64,000 nucleotides of DNA from Hymenobacter lapidiphilus (GTDB lineage: Bacteria; Bacteroidota; Bacteroidia; Cytophagales; Hymenobacteraceae). The notes beneath the pieces were generated by a model, which saw only the letters and a program-made list of their open reading frames with translations, ran no database searches and had not been told where the DNA came from. Every line of letters starts with the position of its first letter. Within the stretch, counting starts at the first letter, position 1. The translations under genes were made by a program, and so were the position numbers. The stretch covers positions 62,001 through 126,000 of the forward strand of contig NZ_JABKAU010000011.1 in NCBI RefSeq assembly GCF_013377885.1, given 5' to 3'. Of this stretch, positions 8,130 through 16,036 are shown piece after piece.

Positions 8130-9527
8130 ATGCGGCAGTGGCTGGCGTTTCTGGGGTTGTTGCTGGCGGTGCTGCTGCCCGGCAACGCCCGTGCCCAGAA
8201 CGCCGGCCCTACCCCGCCGCGCACCACCCGCATCCTGTTTCTACTCGATGCTTCGGGCTCGATGCGGGCGCCATGGGAAGGTGCACAGCGCTGGGACGTG
8301 GCCAAGCAGCTGCTCTCGAAAATGGTGGACTCGCTCAATACCTACCCCAACCTGGAGCTGGCCTTGCGCGCCTACGGCCACCAGCACGATAACAAGGAGA
8401 ACAACTGCGAAGACTCGCGGCTCGAAGTGCCCTTTGCCCCAAAAAACGCCGCCGCCATCAAGTCCCGCCTTAAAACCATTCAGCCCCGCGGCAACACGCC
8501 CATCACCTACTCGCTCCTGCAGTCGGCCAACGATTTTCCGGCCGACAAGCAGGGCCGCAACGTGCTGATTCTGATTACCGACGGCCTCGAATCGTGCCAG
8601 GGCGACCCGTGCGCGACTTCGCTGGCGTTGCAGCGCAAACGGGTTTTTCTCAAGCCCTTCGTGATTGGCATCGGGGCCGAGCGGGAGTTTGGCAAGCAGC
8701 TGGAATGCCTGGGCACCTACTACAACGCGGCCGACGTGAGCACCTTCCGCACCATCCTCAACGATGTGGTGGCCCAGACGCTGGCCAAAACTACCGTGGC
8801 CGTGAACCTGACCGACGAGCGGGGTCGCCCGGTAGAATCGGACGTGAACCTGACGTTTACCAACAACGTCACGGGCCAGCCCGAGTACAACTACGTGCAC
8901 TACCGCAACGCCCAAGGCCAGCCCGACGCCCTCGATATTGATGCGCTGCAGAGCTACGATTTGACCATCAACACGGTGCCGCCGGTGCGGGCAGCCAACC
9001 TGGCCATCAAGCCGGGCCGGGCCAACGTACTCACCTACAAAATACCCCAGGGCACGCTGCGGCTGCAAAACCCCAACCTCTCGCCCAACCCCTACGGCCG
9101 GGTGCAGGCCGTGGTGCGCGCCCGCGGCAACCCCGAAACCGTGGTAGCCCTGCCCTTCGGCAACCGCCAGCAGCTACTGGCCGGCGACTACGAAGTGGAG
9201 CTGCTGACCCTGCCGCGGCAGCTGCGCCGCATAACGGTAAAGCAGGGCCAGGAAACGGCCGTCACCTACGACGCGCCCGGCATCCTCAACAGCATCTCCG
9301 ACTACAAAGGCTACGGCAGCATCTACCAGCTCGGCTCCGACGGCGAGCAAACGTGGGTGTACGACCTACCCGCCGGTGGCAGCAGCAAAATCAACCTACC
9401 GCTGCAGCCGGGCGCCTACCGCCTCGTGTTCCGCACCGCCACCGCCACCGGCAGCCGCTTCACCGACGTCCGCAACTTCACCATCCGCTCGGGCCAAACC
9501 AGCTCGGTTAGCTTGTTCGGGCGATGA
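8130..9527 (+). CDS. VWA domain-containing secreted protein
   Basis: A 465-residue protein. The ATG at 8130 gives a clean signal peptide (WLAFLGLLLAVLLPGNARA). Residues about 30-220 form a von Willebrand A domain with a complete MIDAS motif (LFLLDASGSM, then PRGNTPITYSL and ITDGLESC), so it probably binds Mg and a protein or glycan partner in the periplasm or on the surface. The C-terminal 240 residues are beta-rich repeats of carboxypeptidase-regulatory-like type. Its stop overlaps the start of the PhyH-family gene by 4 nt, so they are co-translated. The role is unknown. Confidence 0.88.
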   Translation: MRQWLAFLGLLLAVLLPGNARAQNAGPTPPRTTRILFLLDASGSMRAPWEGAQRWDVAKQLLSKMVDSLNTYPNLELALRAYGHQHDNKENNCEDSRLEVPFAPKNAAAIKSRLKTIQPRGNTPITYSLLQSANDFPADKQGRNVLILITDGLESCQGDPCATSLALQRKRVFLKPFVIGIGAEREFGKQLECLGTYYNAADVSTFRTILNDVVAQTLAKTTVAVNLTDERGRPVESDVNLTFTNNVTGQPEYNYVHYRNAQGQPDALDIDALQSYDLTINTVPPVRAANLAIKPGRANVLTYKIPQGTLRLQNPNLSPNPYGRVQAVVRARGNPETVVALPFGNRQQLLAGDYEVELLTLPRQLRRITVKQGQETAVTYDAPGILNSISDYKGYGSIYQLGSDGEQTWVYDLPAGGSSKINLPLQPGAYRLVFRTATATGSRFTDVRNFTIRSGQTSSVSLFGR

Positions 9528-10312
9528 GTGAGCAGTTAAAAGAACGTCAGGCAGCCACGGCAGCAGCAACCCAACTCCGTACTGACGGCTACGCCACGCT
9601 GCCCGACATTTTCTCACCCGCGGAAATAGCAGCCCTGTTGCGCACGATTCAATCGGCGGACGCGGCTGCACCTAACTTCCGCCGCAGCCAGGACGTGTTT
9701 GCCATCCGCAATTTGCTGGGGGAGCTTCCCCAGTTATGGCCGCAGCTCCTGACGCCCCGACTACGGGCAGTACTGACCGACCTGTTTCCCGGGCAGGAAC
9801 CGCACCTCGTCAAGGCCATCTACTTCGATAAGCCGGCCGGCTCCAACTGGCTGGTGGCCTGGCACCAGGACGTAATGGTGGCCGTGAACCAGCGCCAGGA
9901 CCTGCCTGGCTATGGTCCCTGGAGCCGCAAAAACGACGAAACTACTGTGCTGCCGCCCGCCGAAATCCTGACGAGTATTGTCACCCTGCGCCTGCACCTC
10001 GACGACTGTGACGCCACCAACGGCGCTCTGCGGGTAGTGCCCGGCTCGCACCGTCACGGCGTCATCCCCAACGACCAGCACCCCGAGTTTACAGGCCGGG
10101 CCATCACGTGCGCGGTGTCAGCGGGCGGCCTGCAGCTAATGAAGCCCCTGACCCTGCACGCCTCCCAGCGCAGTACCAGCACGCGCCCCCGCCGCGTCGT
10201 TCACCTGGAGTTCAGCGCCGCCGAACTGCCCACCGGCTTGCAGTGGCGCGAACGGCTAGCCCTACTCCCGGAACCCGAAAAGGCAGAACTTGCCGCCGCA
10301 ACGCCGGAATAG
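9524..10312 (+). CDS. Phytanoyl-CoA dioxygenase (PhyH) family protein
   Basis: A 262-residue Fe(II)/2-oxoglutarate dioxygenase-like protein. The HxD iron ligands are in VAWHQDVMVAV (about residue 114), and the distal region GALRVVPGSHRHG plus TLHAS carries the third histidine, followed by an arginine cluster that would bind 2-oxoglutarate. The substrate is unknown; family members hydroxylate lipids, amino acids or small molecules. The ATG overlaps the TGA of the VWA gene (ATGA). Confidence 0.9.
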   Translation: MSEQLKERQAATAAATQLRTDGYATLPDIFSPAEIAALLRTIQSADAAAPNFRRSQDVFAIRNLLGELPQLWPQLLTPRLRAVLTDLFPGQEPHLVKAIYFDKPAGSNWLVAWHQDVMVAVNQRQDLPGYGPWSRKNDETTVLPPAEILTSIVTLRLHLDDCDATNGALRVVPGSHRHGVIPNDQHPEFTGRAITCAVSAGGLQLMKPLTLHASQRSTSTRPRRVVHLEFSAAELPTGLQWRERLALLPEPEKAELAAATPE

Positions 10313-10376
10313 GCTTCAGCCCGACATTCTTTCCAACCAACGAATTCCAGACCATAAGTCCCCAACACCCTATCTA

Positions 10377-11336
10377 ATGAAAGACTTTCCCTACACCGAA
10401 TCGAAGGATACCCGCAGCGGCTTTGGTGCCGGTTTGCACGAGCTGGGCAAAACCAACCCCAACGTGGTGGCCCTGTGCGCCGACCTCATCGGCTCGCTTA
10501 AAATGGATGCCTTCGTGAAGGACTTCCCCGAGCGGTTTTTCCAGGTGGGCATTGCCGAGGCCAACATGATGGGCCTGGCGGCCGGCCTCACCATCGGCGG
10601 CAAAATTCCCTTCACCGGCACGTTTGCCAACTTCAGCACCGGCCGGGTGTACGACCAGATTCGGCAGAGCATTGCCTACTCGGACAAAAATGTGAAAATC
10701 TGCGCCTCCCACGCCGGCCTCACGCTGGGCGAAGATGGCGCCACCCACCAGATTCTGGAAGACATCGGGCTGATGAAGATGCTGCCCCACATGACTGTCA
10801 TCAACCCCTGCGACTACAACCAGACCAAGGCCGCCACGCTGGCTATTGCCGACTACGAGGGCCCGGTGTACCTGCGCTTCGGCCGCCCGGTGGTGCCCAA
10901 CTTCACCCCCGCCGACCAGCAGTTTGAAATCGGCAAGGGCGTTATGCTCAACGAGGGCGCCGACGTGAGCATCTTCGCTACCGGCCATCTGGTATGGAAG
11001 GCCATTCTGGCCGGCAAGCTGCTGGCCGACAAAGGCATCAACGCCGAAATCATCAACATCCACACCATTAAGCCCCTCGATGCCCGGATGATTCTGGAAT
11101 CGGCCCGTAAAACGCGCTGCGTGGTAACGGCCGAGGAGCACCAGATGAACGGCGGCCTCGGCGACTCCATCGCCCAACTGCTGGCCCGCGAGGAGCCGCT
11201 GCCGCTGGAGATGGTGGCCGTAAACGACTCGTTCGGCGAATCGGGCACGCCCGACCAGCTGATGGAAAAGTATAAGCTCAACGAAGCCGCCATTGTGGCC
11301 GCCGTGGAGAAGGTAATTAAGCGGAAGGCAAGGTAA
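10377..11336 (+). CDS. Transketolase, C-terminal (pyrimidine-binding) subunit
   Basis: A 319-residue C-terminal half of transketolase. It carries the pyrimidine domain with the catalytic glutamate region (QVGIAEANMMGLAAGL), ASHAGLTLGEDGATHQ, and the C-terminal domain ending in NDSFGESGTPDQLMEKY. It should pair with the subunit at 7064-7954 to transfer two-carbon ketol units. The ATG at 10377 starts the conserved protein. A strong terminator follows. Confidence 0.95.
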   Translation: MKDFPYTESKDTRSGFGAGLHELGKTNPNVVALCADLIGSLKMDAFVKDFPERFFQVGIAEANMMGLAAGLTIGGKIPFTGTFANFSTGRVYDQIRQSIAYSDKNVKICASHAGLTLGEDGATHQILEDIGLMKMLPHMTVINPCDYNQTKAATLAIADYEGPVYLRFGRPVVPNFTPADQQFEIGKGVMLNEGADVSIFATGHLVWKAILAGKLLADKGINAEIINIHTIKPLDARMILESARKTRCVVTAEEHQMNGGLGDSIAQLLAREEPLPLEMVAVNDSFGESGTPDQLMEKYKLNEAAIVAAVEKVIKRKAR

Positions 11337-11361
11337 ATATCCAGTTACTTCTTAAAGTAGC

Positions 11362-11401
11362 AAAAAGCGCCCGCAACGTAGAGTTGCGGGCGCTTTTTTT
11401 T
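11362..11401 (+). terminator. Rho-independent terminator after transketolase
   Basis: AAGCGCCCGCAAC / GTTGCGGGCGCTT stem with a 5-nt loop and eight T. It marks the edge between chromosome backbone and the accessory module that begins at 11406. Confidence 0.95.
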
Positions 11402-11405
11402 AATT

Positions 11406-11541
11406 GCCTGTAACGTTTTGGCGCTTGGCGAAGAAGCGGATTTCGAAGTACTAAACTGTCTGCCAGCACTGAACTTGATACGAAGTACAAAACTTCATTT
11501 AACCACTGAACCCGCTTTTTTGCCAAACGCCTGTTACAAGC
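11406..11541. repeat. Long imperfect palindrome, attC-like recombination site candidate
   Basis: The outer arms GCCTGTAACGTTTTGGCGC...CGGATT (11406-11442) and AACCCGC...GCCTGTTACAAGC (11509-11541) pair over about 30 positions with a few transition mismatches. The centre holds two direct CGAAGTAC copies (11443, 11481). Read on the minus strand the ends are TGTAAC and GTTACA, an AAC...GTT layout like integron attC sites. It lies just after the stop codon of the low-GC gene, where an attC site would be. Function is inferred from shape only. Confidence 0.5.
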
Positions 11542-11543
11542 TG

Positions 11544-12209
11544 CTATTCTTTCGTGTCCCATAGTTCTAACATTGCTGTCAAGTCGCTGTATTCTTCAGA
11601 AAATACTCCGTCAAGCGTTCCAAATTTATTTTTAAATTCTTTAAAATATTGTCTTGCTTTTTTGTCGCCCGAAATTGTAGCAATAAATAACTTGTTTGCA
11701 ATTTCCATTTTACTGTCGTCAAGTCCAGGCTTTGTAGTTTCGTAAGTTTTTAAAACTGTTTGAATTTCTTCTATGCTGTATTTTCGAATTTTTCTATTAA
11801 CTACACGTTTTCTAATGATTTTTTGTCCACTGAAATATATTTTTTCTGTTGTCCAAACTGTTTCCTAAAATTTAAAATTCTTTCCAGTCTGTAAGTTTTG
11901 AAGTTGGTCAACAAGCAATGTGTCTTTATTTGCTTTAAGTCGGCAGGTCAGCACTGCACCCCAAAAATCAATGATTGTGTCTTGTCCGCAAACTGCAAGA
12001 ATGAATTCAGAAAAATTTGTCGTTTTGCTATCAGGATTTTTATAACCACACAAAACAATTGTCTTGCCGTTTGAAAGATGAAAAGTCGTGTCGGCTTTTG
12101 TTCCCGCAAATTGCGTTTTGGGGCAGTCACACGAAGTCATTTTCGTCTGTCCGAAAACGGAAGTCAAAGTCAAAAAAGTCAGTATGATTGTTATGCAGTG
12201 TCGTTTCAT
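11544..12209 (-). pseudogene. Low-GC secreted-protein gene with an in-frame TAG
   Basis: One reading frame of 221 codons, interrupted once by TAG at 11865-11867. The N-terminal 114 residues have a signal peptide (MKRHCITIILTFLTLTSVFGQ) and a CDCPKTQF motif. After the stop, the same frame continues for 106 codons with normal-looking protein (SGQKIIRKRVVNRKIRKYS ... LTAMLELWDTKE) to a TAG at 11544-11546. Base composition is much more AT-rich than the neighbours, which suggests transfer from a low-GC Bacteroidota. No family is recognised. Either it is a nonsense-mutated gene or only the N-terminal part is made. Confidence 0.7.
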
Positions 12210-12214
12210 TATAG

Positions 12215-12346
12215 TTGCCACTAACATTCCTATTGCCGCGACTCGTAGCGGTGATTGAGTTTCGCTTATATCTACTTAGCCCGCAAGTGGGTTTCGCTTA
12301 TATGTCTACTAGTAGCGATATAAGCGAAACTAGTAGCGTTACAGGC
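12215..12346. repeat. Second palindromic site beside the recombinase, with triple 13-mer
   Basis: GTTTCGCTTATAT occurs twice in direct orientation (12259, 12291) and once inverted (ATATAAGCGAAAC at 12318). On the minus strand the segment opens with GCCTGTAAC (12346) and closes with GTTAGTGG near 12220, again an AAC...GTT frame of about 130 bp. The end CGTTACAGGC at 12337-12346 is the exact inverted copy of GCCTGTAACG at 11406-11415. Candidate attachment or recombination site. Confidence 0.5.
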
Positions 12347-13440
12347 CCGAGCTGTCGAGTGGGGAAGCAGGACGATTATGTTGCGCAACATGGGTGTAGA
12401 TTTCGGTGGTTTTAATGCTGCTGTGGCCGAGTAAATCCTGAATGATACGGATATCCGTGCCGGCTTCCAGCAGATGGGTGGCATACGAGTGGCGAAGCAT
12501 ATGCAGGGTTACGGGCCGCCTGCTTCACCACCAGCTGCAGGCTGCGGGCACTGTACGGCTCGCCAGGCTGCAGGCCCTCGAACAGAAACGTAACGGGCCT
12601 AAACTGCCGGTATTGCTCGCGAAGTAAATGTAGCAAACTCTCGGGCAAGGGCAAATCACGGTCTTTGTTGCCCTTGCCTGCCCGCACATACAAGGCCATC
12701 CGCTTGCTGTCAATGTCGGGCGGCATGAGGGCCAGTACTTCGCCCAGGCGCAGGCCCAGTCCGTAGGCCAGCATCAGCATGGCCCGATGCTTACGGTTTT
12801 CGGTGCCCGCCAGCAGTGCCCGCACCTCTTCCCGGGCCAGTACTTTGGGGTTGGTAAGCGGCTGTTTGGGCCGGGGCACGGCGTAGTATTGCCGGGGCTG
12901 CCCTTCCACCTGCTCGTAATAGAATTTAATGGCGTTGATGAGCAGATTCTGGTAGGCTTCCGAAATGCCGGCCGCTACCCGCCCGGCCAGGTAATCGAGA
13001 AGTTCTTGGCGCGTCAGGTCCAGGGGCAGGCGTGGGGCATGGTGCAGCAAAAACTGCTGAAATGCGGTGCGGTAGTTTTTAAGCGTGGCCGGACTATAGC
13101 GTTTCAACACTATATGTTGGGCATAGCGGTTGAGCACGGCTTGCTGCGGCGTGGGCGGCGGTGGCGGGCCGGCCAACACGGGCACCACCGGCAGGTGCAG
13201 CGGTACGCCCAGCTGCTGGCATGCCTGCCGCAGGGGCGCTACGGCTTCGGGCGTGGCCGGCAGCACGTAGCCCCGGGCGGCGGCGCTATACTGCACCCCC
13301 GCCGCCAGCAGCGCCCCCCCGGATAGCCGCCTCCGAATAGGGAAAAAACACTTGAAACTCGGCCCGGTCTTCCCGCAACCGCAACGAAACGGCCGCCGTC
13401 GTGGCTGCGTGGGCGGGGCGGGGCGCGGCGGGGCGGGGCC
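12339..13440 (-). pseudogene. Tyrosine recombinase (site-specific integrase), frameshifted twice
   Basis: A tyrosine recombinase spread over shifted frames. The N-terminal part ([15 protein letters not shown], about 13390-13322) is in one frame. A run of seven G on the minus strand (13314-13320) moves it to the frame holding the SAM-like domain ([19 protein letters not shown]) and the first catalytic arginine ([13 protein letters not shown]). A further shift near 12511, with roughly 20 nt missing compared with relatives, moves the rest out of frame: [31 protein letters not shown] and a TAA at 12339. The HxRH histidine and arginine, the later histidine and the nucleophilic tyrosine are therefore intact in the DNA but not in one protein. 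It is probably inactive now. Confidence 0.8.
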
Positions 13441-13773
13441 GGTTTTCCTGTCCAGCATCAGCACCTGCTCCCCTATTACCTCTGTTACGTAGTGGCGTAC
13501 GCCGGCCGCGTCGTCGTAGTGGCGGGTTTTGAGCTTGCCCTCCACGTATACCAGGCTGCCCCGACGCAGGTAGGCCTGGGCCAGCTCGGCCAGACCGCGC
13601 CAGAGCACGATGCTATGCCAGTCGGTACTGGTGTGGGGCTGGCCACTTTTGTCGCGGTAAGTTTCCGACGTGGCCAGCGAAAACTTCGCCACGGCCACGT
13701 TGCCTTCCAGCACATTAATTTCCGGGTCTTTACCCAGATTCCCGATCAGGGTTACTTTGTTGAGGCCGCGCAT
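12412..13773 (-). CDS. ssb: Single-stranded DNA-binding protein domain fused in frame to recombinase remnants
   Basis: The open frame encodes 453 residues. Residues 1-110 are a typical Bacteroidota SSB OB-fold ([61 protein letters not shown]). The normal acidic SSB tip (DDxPF) is missing; instead the frame runs through a Pro/Arg-rich linker into the middle of a tyrosine recombinase (residues about 155-415) and ends in out-of-frame residues without the catalytic tyrosine. It may express a tail-less SSB. The fusion could be a deletion scar or a natural design damaged by later frameshifts. Confidence 0.75.
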   Translation of the reverse strand: MRGLNKVTLIGNLGKDPEINVLEGNVAVAKFSLATSETYRDKSGQPHTSTDWHSIVLWRGLAELAQAYLRRGSLVYVEGKLKTRHYDDAAGVRHYVTEVIGEQVLMLDRKTGPAPPRPAPPTQPRRRPFRCGCGKTGPSFKCFFPIRRRLSGGALLAAGVQYSAAARGYVLPATPEAVAPLRQACQQLGVPLHLPVVPVLAGPPPPPTPQQAVLNRYAQHIVLKRYSPATLKNYRTAFQQFLLHHAPRLPLDLTRQELLDYLAGRVAAGISEAYQNLLINAIKFYYEQVEGQPRQYYAVPRPKQPLTNPKVLAREEVRALLAGTENRKHRAMLMLAYGLGLRLGEVLALMPPDIDSKRMALYVRAGKGNKDRDLPLPESLLHLLREQYRQFRPVTFLFEGLQPGEPYSARSLQLVVKQAARNPAYASPLVCHPSAGSRHGYPYHSGFTRPQQH

Positions 13774-13839
13774 AGGCAGAGTGGCTAGCTCAACAGACTA
13801 CCAGCAAGAAGATATTATAGTTAACCCAAGTTGCGGCGG

Positions 13840-13880
13840 TCGGTGCAGGGGCGCTGCTAAGCCCCGCCCCTACGGCGTTG
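13840..13880. repeat. Remnant of GC-rich palindrome (family 1, copy C)
   Basis: GCAGGGGCGCTGCTAAGCC followed by CCGCCCCTACGGCGTTGG resembles one arm of family 1. The last codons and stop of the MscS gene lie inside it. Confidence 0.6.
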
Positions 13881-15798
13881 GTCCCGAGTTATCCACCCGG
13901 AACTTGGGAGCCTCGTAGTCCTTGGGCAGGTAGCCGGCGGGGATGGTGGTCTGGCTGCCGTCGCGCATAGCGCGGTAGTGGGGCGACATGATTTCGACGC
14001 CGGCCTCGTTGAAACGGTCCTGGATGTTTTGGTGGATGCGTGAGTAGATGCCGGCCTGCTTATTGGCAGCGTGGGTGTAGAAGTTGAGTTCGTAGGCCAC
14101 GTACCAGTCGTCGAGGCTGGTCTGGAGCACGAACGGGGCGGGCTCGGTGAGCACGTCGGCATCCACGGCGGCGGCCAGCAGCAGCTGGTGCACCTGGGGC
14201 CAGGGCACATCGTAGCCGATGGTGACGCCGGTGTGCATAATGAGGCCCAGCGTGGGTGCTACGGTGGAATAGTTGGTGGTGTAGGAGCTCATCACCGAGG
14301 AGTTGGGAATCGTGATTTCCTCGTTTTTGATGGTGCGGATACGGGTGACGAGCAGGGTTTTCTCCACGATGTCGCCCGTGACGTCGCCGATTTTTACCCG
14401 GTCGCCAATTTTGTAGGCCCGCATGTAGGTGAGCACCAGCCCGGCCACGATGTTGGAGAGCGAACCGGCCGAGCCGAACGTGAGCAGAAAGCCCAGAAAC
14501 ACCGACACGCCCTGAAACACCGGCGAGTCGGAACCCGGCAGGTAGGGAAAAATCACAATCAGCGCAAAAGCCCACACCAGTATCCGCACAATCTGGTAGG
14601 TGGGGTTGGCCCAGTCGGGGTAGAAGCCGTCGATGGTCAGGTTGCCGGCCCGGATTTCTTCCTTGATCGAATAAACCGCCTTGAGCACGTAGCGGAACAC
14701 CGTCACAATTACGATGATGGTGAACAGGTTGGGCAGGTAGTTCCAGAAGGCCAGCGCAATGCGCCGGAGCGGGTTAAAAACGTAGCCCAGCAGCGTATCG
14801 GCAATATCCTGGGTGCCGGGGAAGATGCTGAACACCACCGGCAGCACCAGGTAAATGGCCAGCAGCACCACCACCCATTTCAGCACCGTAACCAGCAGCA
14901 GCACGGCGCTCAGCTGGCGCTGCTCGTTGAAAAACTCGTAGTTGCCAAACTTGATGCCCTTAAACCAGGTACCTTCCTTGGCTAACAGCTTGAGGCGCAC
15001 CCAGCTAAAAAACTTGATAATGTAGCGCACCGTGAAGTACAGCACGATGAGCACGAGCAGCGTCAGGCCCACTTCCTTGGCGATGTTGAGCAGGCTGTTC
15101 TGCTGCTTGTACTCCTGCACGGCCGTGATGATGCGCTGCCGGTGCAGGCGGGCCAGCGAATCGCGGCTTACGTTGTGCCAGAGCGCGTCGTTTTCGCTGA
15201 TGCTCTGCAGCACCTGCTCGCCGTACATCAGGTCGGTACTCTGCTCCGAAGGGTAAATGCGCAGCGAGTCGGGACTGAAGAAAACGGCCTTTTCGAGGCG
15301 CTTGATTTTTTCCTCCGTGAGCTGGGCCCGTTCCTGGGGCGAAAACGGCCCGAGCTTGGTGTACACGTAAAACAGCGTGTCGTTGTGCGGGGCCACCGGG
15401 AAGCCCTTGGCATTCACCTTCAGCGAGTCGATGTAACGGCGCGAGCGGGCCTTGCGCAACGAATCGACCTGGCGCAGGGTGCCCAGCTCGGCTACCAGCT
15501 CCCGCTCGCGGCGCTTGTCGGCCGTGGTGCTTTTAAGCGTCAGCAGCTCCGTCTGGATTTCCTCCAGGCGGCTGGTACTGGCCCGCCGCATGGAATCGAT
15601 GCGGCGCAGCACGTTGGTGTCGGTTATCAGGTCTTCGGAGCGGGCCGAGTCCTGGGCCCTGGACGGGGCGGGGGCGCTAGTTTCGACCTTGGGACCCGAC
15701 GGGGCCTGTTTCATGGGTGGCGGAATCATCTGGGCTCCGGCCGGCAGCAGCACGCCTGCCCACAAAACCAGCGCACAAAGCGCAAAACGAATAGTCAT
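13870..15798 (-). CDS. Mechanosensitive ion channel (MscS family)
   Basis: A 642-residue channel with a signal peptide (MTIRFALCALVLWAGVLLPAGA), a roughly 230-residue periplasmic region rich in charged coiled-coil-like sequence, about five membrane helices (LNIAKEVGLTLLVLIVLYFTV, LLLVTVLKWVVVLLAIYLVL, LFTIIVIVTVF, ILVWAFALIVIFPYL, VSVFLGFLLTFGSAG), and the MscS pore and beta domain (GSLSNIVAGLVLTYMRAYKI, GDRVKIGDVTGDIVEKTLLV, IPNSSVMSS). It should release solutes on hypo-osmotic shock. The start at 15798 is set by the signal peptide. Confidence 0.93.
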   Translation of the reverse strand: MTIRFALCALVLWAGVLLPAGAQMIPPPMKQAPSGPKVETSAPAPSRAQDSARSEDLITDTNVLRRIDSMRRASTSRLEEIQTELLTLKSTTADKRRERELVAELGTLRQVDSLRKARSRRYIDSLKVNAKGFPVAPHNDTLFYVYTKLGPFSPQERAQLTEEKIKRLEKAVFFSPDSLRIYPSEQSTDLMYGEQVLQSISENDALWHNVSRDSLARLHRQRIITAVQEYKQQNSLLNIAKEVGLTLLVLIVLYFTVRYIIKFFSWVRLKLLAKEGTWFKGIKFGNYEFFNEQRQLSAVLLLVTVLKWVVVLLAIYLVLPVVFSIFPGTQDIADTLLGYVFNPLRRIALAFWNYLPNLFTIIVIVTVFRYVLKAVYSIKEEIRAGNLTIDGFYPDWANPTYQIVRILVWAFALIVIFPYLPGSDSPVFQGVSVFLGFLLTFGSAGSLSNIVAGLVLTYMRAYKIGDRVKIGDVTGDIVEKTLLVTRIRTIKNEEITIPNSSVMSSYTTNYSTVAPTLGLIMHTGVTIGYDVPWPQVHQLLLAAAVDADVLTEPAPFVLQTSLDDWYVAYELNFYTHAANKQAGIYSRIHQNIQDRFNEAGVEIMSPHYRAMRDGSQTTIPAGYLPKDYEAPKFRVDNSGPTP

Positions 15799-15944
15799 AC
15801 AAGAACAGCTTGCGGCTGCCAGCCGCCGAAAGGTTGAGTTTGGGAAGTAATGATAGGCAAAAGCCCATGGCTTTGGCGCGGGCGGCAATCCGGTTCAGAC
15901 CGGCCCATTCTTTTCATCAATCAATCGTTCCGTGCAGTGGCCCC

Positions 15945-15952
15945 TACCTTTG
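15945..15952 (+). promoter_or_regulatory. Minus-7 element upstream of the DUF481 gene
   Basis: TACCTTTG, exact consensus, giving an mRNA leader of about 80 nt that contains the hairpin at 15956-16009. Confidence 0.55.
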
Positions 15953-15955
15953 CAT

Positions 15956-16009
15956 GCCGGAGCGTGGGCGGCCTTTTGAATTACGCTGTGCCCCAGGGCA
16001 CGCTCCGGC
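15956..16009 (+). promoter_or_regulatory. Stem-loop in the 5' leader of the DUF481 gene
   Basis: GCCGGAGCGTG and CACGCTCCGGC form a perfect 11-bp stem with a 32-nt loop. It begins 4 nt after the minus-7 element, so it would be at the very 5' end of the mRNA and may affect stability. Confidence 0.45.
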
Positions 16010-16036
16010 GGCCCTCCCTCCTGCTGTTCTGCGCCT

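Noticed and set aside
9524..10312. PhyH and VWA pair as a toxin-antitoxin or secretion module
   Set aside because: Neither has toxin features. The overlap shows co-translation only.
11317..11562. Minus-strand ORF of 81 codons
   Set aside because: It runs through the transketolase terminator and the attC-like palindrome and has no protein-like composition.
11865..11867. TAG as pyrrolysine, or stops as recoding
   Set aside because: No pyl genes or recoding signals are visible, and the second interrupted gene uses TAA. Nonsense mutation is simpler.
13870..15840. Several long plus-strand ORFs opposite the MscS gene (also opposite pfkA, thiL, the FkbH-like gene and rlmD)
   Set aside because: They are antisense shadows produced by GC-rich codon usage; the sense strands encode recognisable families.
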